A stretch of 64,000 nucleotides of DNA from Escarpia spicata (lineage: Eukaryota > Annelida > Polychaeta > Sabellida > Siboglinidae), in contig OZ023217.1 in assembly GCA_963995525.1 (NCBI GenBank), positions 23,171,581-23,235,580 of the forward strand, written 5' to 3'. This document shows positions 62,740 to 64,000 of this stretch, in pieces (position 1 is the stretch's first letter; every line of letters starts with the position of its first letter). A program made the position numbers and the translations under genes. The notes beneath the pieces were generated by a model. It was not told the origin of the DNA. It was given only the letters and a program-made list of their open reading frames with translations, and ran no database searches.

Positions 62740-63360
62740 AGGGCCTCTTGGCAACCGAGTCTGTCATCGCACAGCCGAAATCGTTCTTTGTGGTCATGGC
62801 ATTCCTGAGATTCTAATATCCTGCAACGCACAACAGATTGTGAAATATTGTGGTGTACGTAGTTCACACGACCAGCTCATCGAGATATCCAAAAGCAAAT
62901 GGAGAAACTGAAAGGGCAGTGCTTGCAACGAAACAACTCTTCAAACAAAATGAAGATCCATATCTGGCACTACCCAACTACCAAACTACTCCACTTCAAA
63001 ATGGAGTGTCACTGGGCGAAGGAAGAAGAGTCCGTACCCGACTGCCAGCCTAACACCATGAGTGAAACCCCAGAACCTACAGAAAGCAATAGACTTGGAG
63101 TACAGAGGGAGACAGGGAGACACGTTTAACCAGTGTCATCACACCCGTGACTTCCCACAACTCCAGTTAGGTGTTTCGGTATGGGTCAGAGACCAATATA
63201 CCAATATTGCCGTGCTCATGTAATTGTGCCTGCAACTCCTGATCCTACTTGGTTCAAGGCACTCAATACCAATTGTCAGCCTAACGTCCGACACAAACCC
63301 AAAAACCACCCAAGAAGAGACATTTAGCCTACTATTGGCTATTAAGACCCCCGCAAGAAA
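62740..63360 (+). pseudogene. Gypsy-type integrase, relic
   Basis: Plus frames read VRSSHDQLIEISKSKWRN-like sequence and HTTSSSRYPKANGETERAVL, followed by QNEDPYLALPNYQTTPLQNG and GRRVRTRLPA. The SSxRYPxANGExERAV block is the conserved catalytic-Glu region of Gypsy integrases, and the PLQNG-xxxxxL-GRRxRTxLP block is its usual end. Frameshifts near 62860, 62890 and 63050 mark it as dead. It is a different copy from the integrase-less element at 14902. Confidence 0.85.
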
Positions 63361-63455
63361 TCCCTGACACAAACCATACTTGCGTCAATACGCCGCATGA
63401 CGCCACTAGTCGCTAGGGCGACGCTTTCCACTTCATAGATTCGAAAGGACACGAT

Positions 63456-64000
63456 TTAAATGTTTAATGTTGTCTCTCTGTCTCCCCCCCCCTTTACATG
63501 CACACGCACAAGCAGCGTAGGCAGACTCCAATGTGAGAGAAGAGAGGATGTGCAACATCCAAAAACAATACTATCAAAATCACAAAAAGAAAATCCTCCT
63601 GGTGTGCGATGCAGAGCCTGTTCAAGGGAATTTAGGTACCTTTCAGTCAGCGATGGAACTGGGGTACAGGCAGCGTTGATATGAGGATGACACTTCTGCT
63701 TGGAATAAGGAATCTTCTTTGGCCTGAGTTTAACCTTGCTGCATACCAGGGCGTGGTCAGTGTCGCAGTCCGCACTGTGAAAGCTGCGTGTGATGAGCAC
63801 ATTGTTGAGAGAAGTCCGCCAGATAATGACGAGGTCCAACTGGTGCCAGCGATGGGATCACGGATGTTTCCATGAAACTCTCTGGTGGGGTTTAGTTTGG
63901 AAGAATGTGTTGGTGATGCAGAGGTTGTGATAAGAGCACAGCTCGAGTAGTCGTTGTCCGTTTTCTTTCATATTTCCAGTGCCGTAGTGACCAAGACAGG
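63456..64000 (-). pseudogene. LINE endonuclease fragment, cut by window edge
   Basis: Minus strand, entering from the right edge: KENGQRLLELCSYHNLCITN, TFFQTKPHQRVSWKHP, then LDLVIIWRTSLNNVLITRSF, HSADCDTDHALVCSKVKL and RPKKI. This is the carboxy half of an APE endonuclease of the RTE/craniofacial-development-protein-like type, with the S-A-D-x-x-T-D-H active-site block. One stop separates the two parts near 63858. The upstream part is outside the window. Confidence 0.83.

Noticed and set aside
1..64000. A CRISPR array among the many short tandem repeats
   Set aside because: Repeats are contiguous minisatellites without unique spacers, and the host is a eukaryote with spliced genes.

Overview
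This is an AT-rich piece of an animal genome, probably a marine invertebrate such as a mollusc or lancelet; the exact lineage cannot be fixed from sequence alone. Genes are split into short exons with GT-AG introns. The introns and intergenic DNA are crowded with LINEs, SINEs, LTR-element fragments, DNA-transposon relics, minisatellites and AT microsatellites. There are no operons or bacterial signals.

Two host genes can be reconstructed exon by exon. (1) An LRSAM1 orthologue (leucine-rich-repeat E3 ubiquitin ligase) lies on the minus strand, from its start codon at 34776 down to 575 and on past the left edge. Fourteen coding exons give about 410 residues: the conserved MPLF start, the leucine-rich repeats and most of the coiled coil. 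The SAM and RING parts must lie outside the window. Intron 4 (20970-32047) is 11 kb and holds a full-length LINE and two large minisatellites, one of them split by a second LINE. (2) A complete UBL5/Hub1 orthologue (73 residues, four exons) lies on the plus strand at 57543-60014. Its second intron starts with GC instead of GT.

Layout: 1-14.5 kb holds 3' LRSAM1 exons, minisatellites, an RTE-like LINE with target-site duplications (4.07-7.43 kb) and an L2/CR1-like relic (11.8-12.4 kb). 14.5-20.5 kb holds a SINE, a broken Gypsy element, LRSAM1 exon 6, another SINE and a small hAT-like element nested in an older repeat. 20.8-34.8 kb holds LRSAM1 exons 5 to 1, the intact two-ORF LINE (22.5-27.1 kb), the 39-bp minisatellite split by a LINE (28.0-30.4 kb) and the 36-bp minisatellite (30.7-31.9 kb). 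35-57 kb has no host gene that I can recognise; it holds a terminal-inverted-repeat element, a decayed inverted relative of the 36-bp array, L2-like LINE wreckage in both orientations, a 360-bp near-perfect palindrome, and an internally deleted hAT transposase inside a LINE relic. 57.5-60.7 kb is UBL5. 60.7-64 kb holds degenerate tandem repeats, a Gypsy integrase relic and the end of another LINE running off the right edge.

Both host genes belong to ubiquitin biology: LRSAM1 is a RING E3 ligase and UBL5 a ubiquitin-like splicing modifier. They are on opposite strands more than 20 kb apart, and nothing in the sequence suggests they are functionally coupled. I found no clear new defence or metabolic system. 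The most interesting signals are the GC-AG intron inside a splicing-factor gene, the long palindrome, the nested mobile elements and the minisatellites.
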